From Orychophragmus violaceus (Eukaryota; Streptophyta; Magnoliopsida; Brassicales; Brassicaceae), in contig CM058236.1 of assembly GCA_030180135.1 (NCBI GenBank), forward strand, positions 45,986,947 to 46,050,946: DNA of 64,000 bases, given 5' to 3'. Made by a program: the position numbers and the translations under genes. The notes beneath the pieces were generated by a model. The model was not told where the DNA came from, did not search any database, and saw nothing but the letters and a program-made list of their open reading frames with translations. Below, piece after piece: positions 1 through 10,451 of the stretch. Within the stretch, counting starts at the first letter, position 1. Every line of letters starts with the position of its first letter.

Positions 1-330
1 CAAAGTCATCACCTTCAATCTGAGAGTACCCCTGAGAAACAAGTCAATCTTTATTCCGAACTGCCACTCCGTTCTCATCAATCTTGTTTTTAAGATCCAC
101 TTAGTTCCCATAATTTTCACTCCTCCAGGACGTGGTACAAGTTTGCACACATCATTGCGTACAAGCTGCTCGAGTTCTTGTTCCATTTCCAAAATCCAGA
201 ACTCATCATTTAGAGCTTGAACATGTGTTTTATGCTCTATGACTGAGAAAAAACAGGCAAATCGCACCATTTCTCTGAAGTTCAAATGAACTTTTCTAGT
301 CATTCGCTCATCATTCACATATCCTAGAAC
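1..330 (-). pseudogene. Copia-1 reverse transcriptase, N-terminal fragment
   Basis: The minus strand between about 150 and 1 reads as the start of a Copia RT: a KWIFKNKIDENG-like segment is followed by a remnant of the conserved 'kARLVAqGYsQ' region with substitutions. This is where RT should begin after the integrase C-terminus at 352-765. The catalytic YVDD motif would lie before position 1. The segment carries an in-frame stop. Confidence 0.6.
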
Positions 331-351
331 TTTTGAGATAGGGTGATTCTT

Positions 352-765
352 TTAAATTCTACTTGGTTTACCTTTTTCTGGTGACTTTACTTCTTTTGAC
401 TGACTTGCCTCTGAAACTTCTTCTCTTTCCTCTGTTCCTTCATCTCTAGGCTTGTGTTGTTCACCTTGTTCTGACTCACTGTCAGAGGTTGTATCAGTAG
501 ACTTCATTTGATAGAGATCATAAAATACAACATTAAATGATTCAACAATCATACGAGATCTTGTGTTGTACACTTTGAAAGATGTACTAGACCCTGAGTA
601 ACCTAAGAAAATACATTCATCACTCCATGAAACAAACTTTCCAAGATGATCTTTGTCATTTAGTATATAGCACTTCCCACCAAAGATATGAAAGTAGCTT
701 AGGTTTTGAGTCTTTCCTTTCCAGATCTCGTATGGTTTTCTAGTTGTTCCTCTCCTTACATACAC
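352..765 (-). pseudogene. Copia-1 integrase C-terminal fragment
   Basis: The 137-aa open frame has the hallmarks of the Copia integrase C-terminal region: a KPYEIWKGKTQNLSYFHIFG segment, then LGKFVSWSDECIFLGYSGSS (shift of the marker to viral-like bases with surface 'FLGYS' motif), then an 'ESFNVVFYD' end. A Ser/Glu/Lys-rich linker follows, as is usual between integrase and RT. The core active-site residues are not in this piece. It is separated from the upstream integrase piece (895-1284) by a frame break. Confidence 0.8.
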
Positions 766-894
766 TCATTACCATGGATCATGGCTCTGGCTATTTCTGG
801 AGAGTCTGATTCTTCCTTTCAACTACTTCGTTATGTTGTGGTGTTGTTGGTGCCGAGAACTGATGCACAATTCCATGATCTTCACATAACACCT

Positions 895-1284
895 TCATTC
901 TGAAATTTTCCACCATGAACCCTTCTGACTCTTTTGATTCCACCTTTTCTCATTGATTAACTGAAGTGCCCAAATCCGAAAGTTGTCTACTGTGTCAGAT
1001 TTATCCCGAATGAACCTTATCCATGTGTATATTGTGTATTCGTCCACCAAAACAAACACATATGTTTTTCCAGCAACACTTTCAACTTTCATTGGTCCCA
1101 TCAATTCCACGTGTACCAGATCTAGGTTGTGTTTTGTCTGACCATTTGGCACTTTCTTGTGCTGCACTATGACCTGCTTGCTTTTGTTGCATGCTCCACA
1201 TACCATCATGTCACTCTCTTTGAGTTGTGGTATCCCTCGGACTATCTCATTCTTAACCAGACTGGTTAGATTTTTTTCATTCAT
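895..1284 (-). pseudogene. Copia-1 GAG-pre-integrase and integrase core fragment
   Basis: This 129-aa frame contains the zinc-binding end of the pre-integrase region (VCGACNKSKQ, the CxxC pair) and the first part of the integrase core (LDLVHVELMGPMKVESVAGK, then YVFVLVDEYT). The first catalytic Asp of the DDE triad, normally 'HtDlcGPm', is replaced by Glu in 'HVELMGPM'. The second Asp in VLVDEYT-like context is present. Together with the broken frame this marks it as a dead copy. Confidence 0.82.
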
Positions 1285-1449
1285 GTGACTAAGACGTTGG
1301 TGTCATATGTGAACATCATCATTTGCACTGAGATATTTAGTGTTGTTCTCCCACATGTATCAGTTGTTACCCGAATTTTTTCTCTGTAGAACGATATCAT
1401 CATTCTCATATATTGCTTTGCAGTCATAAGTTATGAAGCACACTATTAA

Positions 1450-1860
1450 TCATTCTTCACATAGTTGACTCACACTGAACAGATTCGCCTTGAGACCTTT
1501 CACAAGATAAACATTCATCAGCTTAGGTATTGCCCCTTGTCCTCCATCACCGAATGTGACCTTACCAGATTTGATCTCGTTCAGATGATCTCTTGTACTT
1601 GTCATATGCTTTCAGCAGCCACTATCAAAGTATCACTGATTGGTTTCCACATGTTCATTAGCTACAAATGCCATATTGCACCAGATATTTTATGTTGTTG
1701 TACCCTTAGTACAACTTTCTATTGCATGCTGATACATATATGTTTTTATGACCCATATGAAATATTCCAGTTGAATCTTCCCAATTATCTGAGTTGTCTT
1801 ACTCTCTCATGGAATCAGTAGTAGTGAACTTTGAAGTGACTATTCTTTCCACAATAGTAA
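1450..1860 (-). pseudogene. Copia-1 zinc knuckle and aspartic protease relic
   Basis: On the minus strand near 1855-1813 a CYYCGKNSHF segment is a decayed CCHC knuckle (expected CxxCxxxxHxxxxC; the last Cys is lost). Further down, near 1630-1590, a 'YFDSGC-KHMTSTRDHL' segment is the Copia protease active site (DSG) with a stop inside it. A conserved SGKVTFGDGG segment and LKANLFSVSQL follow. The whole stretch is interrupted by several stops. Confidence 0.65.
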
Positions 1861-2635
1861 CAACCCATTGATGATGTGTTATACACCATTTGTGTTAGAC
1901 TTGATGTACTTGCCTAGACAAACATCGTTTTACCCAGGTTCATTGCAGATCGTCTAGTATACCCAAGTCCTGACTTGATATTCTCAATCCTTTTATAACT
2001 CAGAATATTATCCAGTTGCTTAGTTCCGAAAAACATGTGAATTTTGGGGTAATGTTGGTCTAGCTCAGACTAAAGATGCTTTGTCACTTCTTTTTTGCCC
2101 TCAACATCAGCTCTAACTCTTTCGATTTCTTAGCTAGTGTCAACTTTTCCCTTATCAAGGTGACACTTTCTTGACTAAGCTTCTGTTCAGCTTTCAGCTC
2201 TTCATGTAAGGACTCAACATGTGCTTCAAGTTGTTGCTTCATCTGTATCAATTTTAATTGGAGTATCTCTCACTTCCTAGTAGCTGCTTGCTAGATCTGC
2301 CTTTGGTTCTTAATCTGACTCATACCCATCATCTTCAACTTCGGTGATTCCCATAAATGCTACAAAGTTGTTTACTTCTTCTTCATCACTTCGTCCTCAC
2401 ATTCATCATTGTTTACTCCTAGCATTGATTTTTCTTGTCTTCGTTTCTGATCATTAACACACTCAAGATGAGTATGTCCAGTTCCTTTGAAACCAAAGCA
2501 CTTCATCTCTCGTCTCCTGATTGGTGGACATTTAGTTTTGAAGTATCAAAATCCTTTGTATTCATGACATTGCATTTTATCTTTCTTAGTTGTCTTCTCA
2601 CCATTAAAGGATTTATTATTATAATTTTTTGAGCT

Positions 2636-3420
2636 TTATCCTTGTTCTACCCTTCTTAGAGCACGATCAAATCTACGAACAATGAGACTTACTGGATCAT
2701 CTTCATCAATTTCATGGCTAGCTTTTGCTTGTGAAAGAAGCACAATGATTTTAGGTTTCTTGGTACCATCTAGTTCCAGTTCATGAACTTGCAACATTCC
2801 AACTAGCTCATCAAAGCTCATGCTATCAGTGTTGGACACCTTATAAACATTCCAAAATTCCAAAATTCCACACTCAGTGCTTCCTTGTACGGCATGTACT
2901 TAGCTGGTAGACACCTTATAAATTTCTTGACCAATTTCTTGTCCTTGTACTTATTTCCAAGAAGTGATGCCTCATGAGCTAATGAGCTCATTTTAGCACC
3001 GAAATCAGAGATTGTTTCATCAAGTCCTCAAACTTGGTATCCTTTCTTGAGTTTTGTACCTTCTTTGTTCCTTCAAAGTGTGTCTGAAGAATGTTTCATA
3101 CTTCTTTTTCCAGTTCACACCCTTGGATTAGCTCTAATTCTTTTTGGCTACAACATAGTGAATTGCGGTGAGAGCTTTGGAATTGTATTTGGACAACTTG
3201 AGTTCTAATTCTTTCCAGAATTCTTCCGGTTTAGGTACATCCCCTCAATCATCATTCTTAGTAGTAGGAGCTTTCCAACATGATTCTACTATCTTCCATG
3301 CAAGTGGGTCAATGTCTTTGATTTGCGATCTCGTTCTTGCTTTCCAAAATCCATAGTTGGTCGCATCCAATATTACTCTAGAACTATTGATTATCTCATT
3401 GTACTTCTCCATTTCTTCCA
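2636..3420 (-). pseudogene. Copia-1 gag relic
   Basis: The clearest part (2636-2863, 75 aa) contains 'SFDELVGMLQVHELEL' and 'VSLIVRRFDRALRR', typical of the C-terminal half of Copia gag (UBN2-type). Minus-strand sequence up to about 3420 reads as the preceding part of gag in pieces, with segments resembling 'AWNILQTHFEGTKKV' and 'KKLVKKFIRCLP'. Frameshifts and stops separate the pieces. Confidence 0.65.
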
Positions 3421-3457
3421 CAGAATCTCACCTGTATAGATAAGCAAACAAGTGTCC

Positions 3458-3469
3458 GCTCTGATACCA
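3458..3469 (-). promoter_or_regulatory. Copia-1 primer-binding site (tRNA-iMet)
   Basis: The minus strand reads TGGTATCAGAGC, complementary to the 3' end of plant initiator tRNA-Met and standard for plant Copia elements. It lies 2 bp from the LTR end, which fixes the orientation as minus. Confidence 0.9.
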
Positions 3470-3471
3470 AT

Positions 3472-3988
3472 TGAAAATGCGGGAGCTACGCAATACATGA
3501 TGTAACACATGGTATTATTTTTCCAAGAATTTTTATTGCAAAACAAACTTACAGTTTCACCTTAACAACCTAGTCTCTCACTTGATTTTCGATCTAACAA
3601 TGATCTCAAAGCTCCTTAGATTCACCCTTAGCACCCACGCTTGATTCCCTTACAATAACTCTCAAACCCTTGCTAAAAGCAATCTCTCTCTAAATCGCGT
3701 ACCAAGCAAGATGCCCTAGACGACCTATTTATACTTCGTAGGTCGTTTTACAACTTTCCTAACTACCCTCAAGAATATTCTCATTTATCTTCCTTTAGGA
3801 AAAATCATATTTTCCTAAAATCTCTCAAGTGTATAGCTCACATGTATCTTCTCTGATTTACTTGTCCAGCTCATCTACACTCCTTAAGGATTGTCCTAGT
3901 CACCTACCTGCATCATCAGCTTCCATATTCTTCAACTCCACCTCATCTTCCATACGATATCTGTCGTTGATGTAAGTGATGTTCCACA
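3472..3988 (-). repeat. Copia-1 5' LTR
   Basis: On the minus strand the LTR ends in CA at 3472, two bases before the primer-binding site. The outer end is placed at a TG at 3988 (minus strand TGTGGAACATCA) because subtilase-like sequence starts just beyond it. That outer limit is tentative: the partner LTR is outside the window. A TATA box (TATAAATAGG on the minus strand, 3724-3733) lies about 250 bp from the inner end, a normal position. Confidence 0.6.
3724..3733 (-). promoter_or_regulatory. TATA box in Copia-1 LTR
   Basis: Minus strand TATAAATAGG inside the LTR, pointing toward the Copia-1 internal region. Confidence 0.6.
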
Positions 3989-3993
3989 GCTTG

Positions 3994-4150
3994 ATTGATC
4001 CAGCTGTTTTCGTAGCTTATGCTTCAATTCGCAGCATCTTCAAGGGGTAATTCTAATATTCTCAAACAGTCTTTTGGAGCTTCAGACAATTTTTTGGATT
4101 TCATGGGATTCAGTAACAATATCAAATACCTCCCTGAGATAGAGAACAAT
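3994..4150 (+). pseudogene. Subtilisin-like protease (subtilase) relic, left part
   Basis: The stretch just before the Copia-B insertion reads in pieces like the end of the propeptide and the start of the S8 catalytic domain of a plant subtilase: an LQGVILIFSN-like segment (usual form 'GVVSVFPS'), LELQT, then after a frame break DFMGFSNNIKYLPEIENN. The frame continues without loss across the Copia-B target duplication into 11981. The catalytic Asp expected in 'VvDsGIWPES' is Asn in the right half. Several frame breaks show it is a relic, and the upstream part may have been lost to Copia-1. Confidence 0.6.
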
Positions 4151-4823
4151 TGTTGGAATTGTGTCCAGTAATCTCGGTACTGTCTCTAGAAAGTAAGAGT
4201 ATGTCAATGATCAGACATAAGTCATATAATACTGGGGGTCATGATGGCTTGCTAGAGTCCGCTCATGATCTATAAGTCTTGGACTTATTGCCTCTATTAT
4301 ATGATCCCATATGGGTCACACGCCTAAGCTAACAGGAAAATGTGTAGGAACGGTTTAGCAGAAGTACGGTAAAAGTGCTAGGCATTTACTGTACTTAGAG
4401 AGAATAAAACGGTTTAGGCACTGTGTGTCGATCGATACACAAGGGGTATCGGTCGACACAGTGCGCGAATGCCGTCTAGTTAATTGGTGTTTGGGCCAAA
4501 TGGCCCAAACGGAATCAGACAAGTTTTATAAGGTAAAACTCGAGTTTCTGAGTAATTAACCCTAATCACCCAGCCGAAATCTCTCTCTCTCTGCGCCGAG
4601 TTCCCCTAGTGGTCTAGCAGCCGTTTTCTGTGATCGCGTGTGTGAACCTTTGGAGGATTCATCCCTCGGTGTTTCTCTGATCTCAGACATACCATTCTCT
4701 TTCCGCTGCAAACAGGTATAAGGTGAGATCATCATTTGTTTCTATTCTGAGAAGAACCTAGATCGCATGTTTAGGTTGATATGAATCTAAGAATTGAATC
4801 AGGATCAACTAAACAATCCTTCA
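4151..4823 (+). repeat. Copia-B 5' LTR
   Basis: 673 bp, TG...CA ends, followed at 4825 by the primer site. A weak TATA-like TTTATAAGG lies near 4527. The LTR contains the paired palindrome module at 4425-4459, directly followed by GTGCGCGAATG. A segment of about 230 bp (roughly 4331-4562) that includes this module is absent from the otherwise similar LTR of Copia-C. Confidence 0.97.
4425..4459. repeat. Paired 14-bp palindrome module in Copia-B 5' LTR
   Basis: GTGTCGATCGATAC (4425-4438) and GTATCGGTCGACAC (4446-4459) are separated by 7 bp, so equivalent bases are 21 bp apart. The same design recurs in Athila-B and Athila-D. An identical copy sits in the 3' LTR at 11577-11611. Confidence 0.85.
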
Positions 4824-4824
4824 G

Positions 4825-4837
4825 TGGTATCAGAGCC
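4825..4837 (+). promoter_or_regulatory. Copia-B primer-binding site (tRNA-iMet)
   Basis: TGGTATCAGAGCC, one base after the 5' LTR end, complementary to the 3' end of initiator tRNA-Met. Confidence 0.95.
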
Positions 4838-5018
4838 AATGGTTCTGGTTTTTCTTGTTTAGATTCAATGTTTAGGATTGTTTTCTTGTTTAAAAGTGTT
4901 TTGAATCAACTACTGATAAGAGAAACCATTTAAGCAACAAGAATTGAAATCTAAACACACATAAAATTGCAGAAACCAAGCTATATGATTTGGTAGAATG
5001 CGATTTCAAGAGGTCTGT

Positions 5019-5333
5019 ATCGACTGCGATCGCATGGATCGATCGATACGATCGCATGGATCGGTCGATACAGTCTATCGGCAAAACCCTGTTAACACGT
5101 GAAAGCATCGATCGATGCAGGATCGATGCAGGTTCGATATTGGTGCATCGACCGATGCGGTTGGTGCACATCGATCGACACGGTTAGGGTTTTGGCTCGG
5201 TTCAGTGCATGCGTGAGAGCATCGATCGATACAGGATCGATGCACGATCGATGCAGGATCGATGCTGAGAGCATCGACCGATGTGGTTGATGGATCGATC
5301 GACACGGTTGGTTCATCGATCGACATGGTTGGT
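5019..5333. repeat. Cluster of CGATCG palindromes in Copia-B leader
   Basis: The leader holds more than ten copies of an RTCGATCGAY-type palindrome. Full 14-mers such as GCATCGATCGATGC (5105-5118), and those starting at 5271, 5292 and 5313, are exactly 21 bp apart in the last three cases. A short run of GATCGATGC copies (starts 5235, 5246, 5257) repeats every 11 bp. Short frames on both strands here (SIDR/SIDA-rich) are only by-products of the repeat. Confidence 0.85.
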
Positions 5334-5831
5334 TTAAGGCTCGGTTTAATTTTTGATTAAAATTAATTCGTCCTGGTTTAATAAACAGATTTAATAATTT
5401 TATTAAGTCTGGTTAGACCGGGACAAGAAATCCAATGTCGAAAGAATTATTGGATTTAGTGCCTAAACCAGGATTTTCTAATTTGATTTGGTTGGACCAA
5501 ATAAATTGAGAAAATCCGGTTTAGTAAATAACCGGTTGACAATTGTGGTCATCGTAGTAATTAAAATTTGGTTAGACCAATTTTAATGAACCAGACCGGT
5601 TATGTCATTTAATTGGACAATTGGGTCATGTCTTGGACATGGACCAATTCTTGGGCCTCGGGCCAAGAAGTTAAAACAACTGGGCCAATTATTTGAGTCT
5701 TTCTTCAGATTAATTTAAAATTTATTTTATAAAGAATATAAATCGATTTTAAATTAAAGTTTCCGATATTTTGAAATTAGAAAGTTTCTTATTTTGTAGA
5801 AGTTTCTAGATTTGCATGATTCGGATTTTAA

Positions 5832-5925
5832 GAAATTTCTAAAGTTAGAAAGTTTCCGTTTTTAGAAAGTTTCCAATTTTAGAAAGTTTCCAAAAATAGT
5901 AGGTTTCCAAAAATGGAAAGTTTCC
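5832..5925 (+). repeat. 17-bp tandem array (GAAAGTTTCC) in Copia-B leader
   Basis: Units built on the near-palindrome GAAAGTTTCC begin at 5832, 5848, 5865, 5882, 5899 and 5916, a period of 17 bp after one 16-bp step. The related Copia-C leader has the same six units with the same spacing (43275-43368). Confidence 0.85.
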
Positions 5926-6473
5926 CGAAATAGTAATCTTCTATTTTGGGATTGAATTTTAAATAAACCTACGAACCTCAAACAATATCAAGCGTTGGAT
6001 GTCTTGTCCATTCTATGTCAGCTGTCGAAGCCCATTCAATTGTATTCATGGCCTTACAGTGTGAGGGTGTCTGCTTTTGCGTGGATAAGACGGTTTGTGA
6101 TTCATAAATGTCATTGGGAGTCCCAGACATTAATGATTACATGACTGTATAGTCTGGTTTTCTTGACTGGGCCATCGGGAGTCCCGGGCCTTGAGACATC
6201 AGAGTGGATTGGGCCTCGGGCCCAGATTCACAACCAAGAGTTATATCACGGATATAATTAGCCGATATAGGGCTTACCGATATAAGCTAAGGTTTGGTGA
6301 CGGCCAGTGGCCCACTTTAATCTTAGTTATATGTGGATCTTGGAATCATTATATTCTATTGAGGGTAACTTATATTATTGAATATAATGCGTGATTAATC
6401 ATATTAAATTTAATACGAGATTAATCATATTGAACATTTTAACTAATAACCTTTTTATCTATATATTTCAGAT

Positions 6474-9400
6474 ATGACTACTACAAGCACACAAAACTCA
6501 TTCTCGATCCGGTCTGTTCTCGAAAAGGAGAAGCTGACTGGAACGAACTTCCTGACGTGGTCAAGGAACTTGAGGCTAGTCCTCAAGCAGGAGAAGAAGG
6601 ATTATGTCCTTCGTGATCCTCTCCCCGAGAGGCCTCCTGCCAATGCCGCCAGGACTCTGCATAATGCTTGGGAAAAGCATTCGTCAGATGAAAATGATGC
6701 TTATTGCCTGATGTTGGTGACAATGACTCCTGAGCTGCAGAAACAGTTCGAGAGTGTATTGTCACCCATCGAGATAATGGCAAGCCTGAAATCGCTTTTT
6801 CAAGAGCAGGCTAGGACTGAGAGGTTTCAAACAGTTAAGAACCTCTTGGACTGCAAGTTGGCTGCGAATGCGGCAGTGAGTCCTCATGTCTTGAAGATGA
6901 TGGGTTATCTCGATCATCTTCAGAAACTCGACTGCCCAATCAGCCAGGAACTTGCCTGCGACATCATTCTGCAGTCATTACCTGCAAGCTATGATCAGTT
7001 CATTCTGAACTTTAACATGCATGGCTTGAGTAAGACATTGCCTGAGCTTCACGGAATGCTCAAGACTGCGGAGCCCAATTTGAGGAAAACCGCCAAGGAC
7101 CCAAATGTGCTTATGGTGCAGAAGGGCAAGGGGTTTAAGAAATCCTCTGCTAAGGATAAGGGAAAGGCCAAGGCTGTCCAAGTCGCGGACAAGGACACGC
7201 CAAAGCCCAAGCCCAAGTCCAAGGCTGGGCCAACTGACATATGCAGGTTCTGTAAAGAACCAGGGCATTGGAGGAGAGAATGTAAGAAATTCCAGGAAGG
7301 TCTAAAGGAATTGAAGAAGAAGACTTTTGAGACTTCTTCAACAGGTATTTTTGTTATAGAAGTTAATACAACTACTTCTGATAATACCTCATGGGTTATG
7401 GATACTGGTTGTGGGGCTCATATTTGTACTAATATGCAGGCACTCAGCAACAGTAGAAGGCTGAAGCAAGGACAAGTGGAGCTACGAGTTGGGAATGGAG
7501 CGAAAGTTCCAGCACTAGCTGTAGGCACTTACTTGTTGTCTTTACCTTCGGGATTGATTTTAGAACTGAATAATTGTTATTTTGTACCTGCTATAAGCAG
7601 AAATATTATTTCAATTTCTTTGTTGGATTTGGAAGGTTATGATTTTTCAGTTAAGAATAAATTATGTTCCTTCAATCGCAACAATTTGTTCTATGGTTCT
7701 GCCCCTCTTATGAATGGGCTTTACATACTCGATCAATCCGCGCCAATTTATAACATTAATACCAAACGGTTCAAACCTAATGAGGAGAACCGAACGTTTC
7801 TATGGCATTGTCGTTTAGGGCACATCAGCGAGAAACGCATCAAGAGGCTCCATTCGAATGGACTTCTTGGCTCATTTGACTTTGAGTCATGTGAGAAATG
7901 CGAATCCTGCATGATGGGCAAAATGACACGGGCCCCCTTTAATAAACCTAACGAGAGGGCCAGTGACGTATTGGGCCTGATACACACTGATGTGTGTGGC
8001 CCAATGTCCACAAATGCAAGAGGAAACTATCAGTACTTCATTACCTTTACTGATGATTTCAGTAGGTATGGATATGTTTATTTGATGAAACATAAGTCTG
8101 AATCTTTTGAGAAGTTCAGAGAATTCCAAAATGAAGTACAGAACCAACTTGGCAAAAGCATTAAGGCTCTTCGGTCCGACCGAGGAGAAGAATACTTAAG
8201 CCAAGAATTCAGTGATCATCTGAGAGAGTGTGGGATCGTATCCCAACTCACTCCTCCTGGAACACCTCAATGGAATGGTGTGTCTGAAAGGAGAAATCGG
8301 ACCTTATTGGATATGGTTCGATCTATGATGAGTCACACAGACCTTCCAATATCCCTTTGGGGATATGCTCTGCTAACAGCAGTGTTCACTCTAAATAGAG
8401 CGCCATCGAAAGCAGTAGCAAAGACACCATATGAATTATGGACTGGAGAAGCTCCAGTGCTGTCTTATCTCAGAATTTGGGGTTGTGAAGCCTATGTCAA
8501 GAGATTGATCTCAGACAAGCTTACACCAAAATCTGACAAATGCTACTTCATTGGTTATCCACGGGAAACCAAGGCTTATTACTTCTATCTACGTTCCGAG
8601 AACAAGATCTTTGTTGCCCGGGATTGTAACTTTCTTGAGAGGGAGTTTCTCTCTAAGAAAGACAGTGGGAGTAAGGTACTGCTTGAAGAAATTCAAGATG
8701 AACAGGATACTGCTCAACCTAATGAGGAAGAGCAGCAGGAGGACCTACAAGAAATTGTAGAGCCTGAACCTGTAGTACCTGAAGTTCGAAGATCCGGGAG
8801 GATCCGTCACGAACCCGAGAGATATCAAGGATTCCTCGTGACTGACTGTCATGATCTTCTGATCATTGATGGTGATGAACCATCGAACTTCAATCAAGCC
8901 ATGATGGGCCCAGATTCCTCTAAGTGGCGCAAAGCCACTGATTCCGAAATGGACTCCATGTCGGTCAACCAAGTATTTTCGTTGGTTGACTTACCCGCTG
9001 GTGTAAAAGCCATCGAGTGCAAATGGATCTTCAAGAAGAAGATTGACGTGGATGGAAATGTCCAGATTTATAAAGCCAGGTTGGTGGCAAAAGGTTTCAG
9101 ACAAGTTCACGGTGTGGATTACGATGAAACCTATTCACCAGTGGCTATGATGAAATCTATTCGGATTCTACTAGCAACTGCAGCTTTTCATGATTATGAA
9201 ATTTGGCAGATGGACGTGAAAACCGCCTTCCTGAATGGTATTCTGGAAGAGGATGTGTATATGACACAACCTGACGGTTACATAGATCCAAAGAATGTTG
9301 GAAAAGTATGCAAGCTTCATAAATCCATTTATGGATTGAAGCAAGCATCGAGGAGCTGGAATCTTCGTTTTGATGAAGCGATCAAGCAATTTGACTTCAT

Positions 9401-10451
9401 CAGAAACGAAGAAGAACAATCCGTGTATAAGAAATCTAGTGGGAGCAAGATTGTATTTCTTATTCTGTATGTCGATGACATACTGCTTCTCGGAAACGAC
9501 GTTCCAATGCTGAAGTCCGTAAAGGACTGGCTTGGAAGTTGTTTTTCCATGAAAGACATGGGTGAAGCCGCATACGTTCTTGGAATCAGGATCTACCGGG
9601 ATAGATCTAGAAGGCTGATAGGCTTGTGTCAAGATTCATACATTGACAAAGTCCTACAAAGATTCAGCATGAAGGATTCCAAGAAGGGCTTCACGCCAAT
9701 GGTACATGGCACAACGCTAAGCAAGAAGCAGAGCCCTACTACGGCTGCTGAGCTTGAGCGCATGAAGAATATTCCTTATGCATCTGCAATAGGATCTGTC
9801 ATGTATGCCATGATCTGTACTCGTCCTGATGTTGCTTATGCATTGAGCATGACGAGTAGATACCAGTCAAATCCAGGTGAAAACCATTGGATTGCCGTAA
9901 AGAATATCTTGAAGTATCTAAGACATACTAAGGATAAGTTCTTAGTGTACGGTGGAAGTGATGTGCTTAAAGTCAGTGGATTCACGGACGCAAGTTTCCA
10001 GACAGACCAAGATGATTCCCGGTCACAGTCCGGTTATATCTTTTGTCTGAATGGCGGTGCAATCAGTTGGAGAAGCTCCAAGCAAGACACCGTTGCTGAT
10101 TCCACTACAGAAGCTGAATATATCGCCGCCTCAGAAGCTGCGAAGGAAGCTGTTTGGATACGAAAGTTCATTATTGAACTAGGTGTGATACCAGATGCGG
10201 CTGAGCCTCTGGCACTGTTTTGTGACAACAATGGTGCTATAGCTCAGGCAAAGGAACCAAGATCACACCAGAAATCCAAGCATGTTCTAAGAAGATTTCA
10301 CTTGATACGTGACATCATTAATAGAAAGGAAGTCAAGATCAGCCGAGTTCAGACAGATGATAACGTCGCTGATCCGTTGACAAAGCCACTCCCAAGGCCT
10401 AAGCTCGAGTTTCTGACTGAAGCTGTAGGCATTAGAGACATAGAAATGTAA
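6474..10451 (+). CDS. Copia-B gag-pol polyprotein (1325 aa)
   Basis: One open frame encodes everything the element needs to copy itself in the cell. Gag (UBN2-type, 'FLTWSRNLRLVL' near residue 27) leads to a CCHC zinc knuckle (CRFCKEPGHWRREC, about residues 256-270). The aspartic protease carries WVMDTGCGAHIC near 310. GAG-pre-integrase ('WHCRLGHIS') is near 443. The integrase core has HTDVCGPM near 504 and the catalytic Glu region 'WNGVSERRNRTLLD' near 605. RT begins near 850 (IYKARLVAKGF) and has an intact YVDD near 998. RNase H starts near 1165 (SGFTDASF) with 'STTEAEYIA' downstream. It ends with 'NVADPLTKPLPRPK', usual for Copia. No stop or shift is present, and catalytic residues look complete. 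The ATG at 6474 is the first in frame after the leader. Confidence 0.97.
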   Translation: MTTTSTQNSFSIRSVLEKEKLTGTNFLTWSRNLRLVLKQEKKDYVLRDPLPERPPANAARTLHNAWEKHSSDENDAYCLMLVTMTPELQKQFESVLSPIEIMASLKSLFQEQARTERFQTVKNLLDCKLAANAAVSPHVLKMMGYLDHLQKLDCPISQELACDIILQSLPASYDQFILNFNMHGLSKTLPELHGMLKTAEPNLRKTAKDPNVLMVQKGKGFKKSSAKDKGKAKAVQVADKDTPKPKPKSKAGPTDICRFCKEPGHWRRECKKFQEGLKELKKKTFETSSTGIFVIEVNTTTSDNTSWVMDTGCGAHICTNMQALSNSRRLKQGQVELRVGNGAKVPALAVGTYLLSLPSGLILELNNCYFVPAISRNIISISLLDLEGYDFSVKNKLCSFNRNNLFYGSAPLMNGLYILDQSAPIYNINTKRFKPNEENRTFLWHCRLGHISEKRIKRLHSNGLLGSFDFESCEKCESCMMGKMTRAPFNKPNERASDVLGLIHTDVCGPMSTNARGNYQYFITFTDDFSRYGYVYLMKHKSESFEKFREFQNEVQNQLGKSIKALRSDRGEEYLSQEFSDHLRECGIVSQLTPPGTPQWNGVSERRNRTLLDMVRSMMSHTDLPISLWGYALLTAVFTLNRAPSKAVAKTPYELWTGEAPVLSYLRIWGCEAYVKRLISDKLTPKSDKCYFIGYPRETKAYYFYLRSENKIFVARDCNFLEREFLSKKDSGSKVLLEEIQDEQDTAQPNEEEQQEDLQEIVEPEPVVPEVRRSGRIRHEPERYQGFLVTDCHDLLIIDGDEPSNFNQAMMGPDSSKWRKATDSEMDSMSVNQVFSLVDLPAGVKAIECKWIFKKKIDVDGNVQIYKARLVAKGFRQVHGVDYDETYSPVAMMKSIRILLATAAFHDYEIWQMDVKTAFLNGILEEDVYMTQPDGYIDPKNVGKVCKLHKSIYGLKQASRSWNLRFDEAIKQFDFIRNEEEQSVYKKSSGSKIVFLILYVDDILLLGNDVPMLKSVKDWLGSCFSMKDMGEAAYVLGIRIYRDRSRRLIGLCQDSYIDKVLQRFSMKDSKKGFTPMVHGTTLSKKQSPTTAAELERMKNIPYASAIGSVMYAMICTRPDVAYALSMTSRYQSNPGENHWIAVKNILKYLRHTKDKFLVYGGSDVLKVSGFTDASFQTDQDDSRSQSGYIFCLNGGAISWRSSKQDTVADSTTEAEYIAASEAAKEAVWIRKFIIELGVIPDAAEPLALFCDNNGAIAQAKEPRSHQKSKHVLRRFHLIRDIINRKEVKISRVQTDDNVADPLTKPLPRPKLEFLTEAVGIRDIEM

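Larger units (their letters stand above)
1..3470 (-). mobile_element. Copia-1: degenerate Ty1/copia retrotransposon, internal region (3' part beyond window)
   Basis: Read on the minus strand from about 3450 down to 1, the order is gag, zinc knuckle, aspartic protease, GAG-pre-integrase, integrase and the first part of reverse transcriptase, which is the Ty1/copia order. The primer-binding site and LTR lie just above it (3458-3988). The frame is broken many times by stops and shifts, so the copy is dead. The RT is cut by the window start. The gag and integrase style recall SIRE/Ikeros-type Copia elements, but that lineage call is only a guess. Confidence 0.85.

Noticed and set aside
5075..5326. 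SIDR/HRSM-rich frames on both strands in the Copia-B leader
   Set aside because: They arise from the palindrome repeat, have no family, and lie in the leader of an element whose gag starts later.
5019..5333. CRISPR-like array
   Set aside because: The repeats are short palindromes with irregular spacers in a plant retrotransposon leader; there are no unique spacers of constant length and no cas genes.
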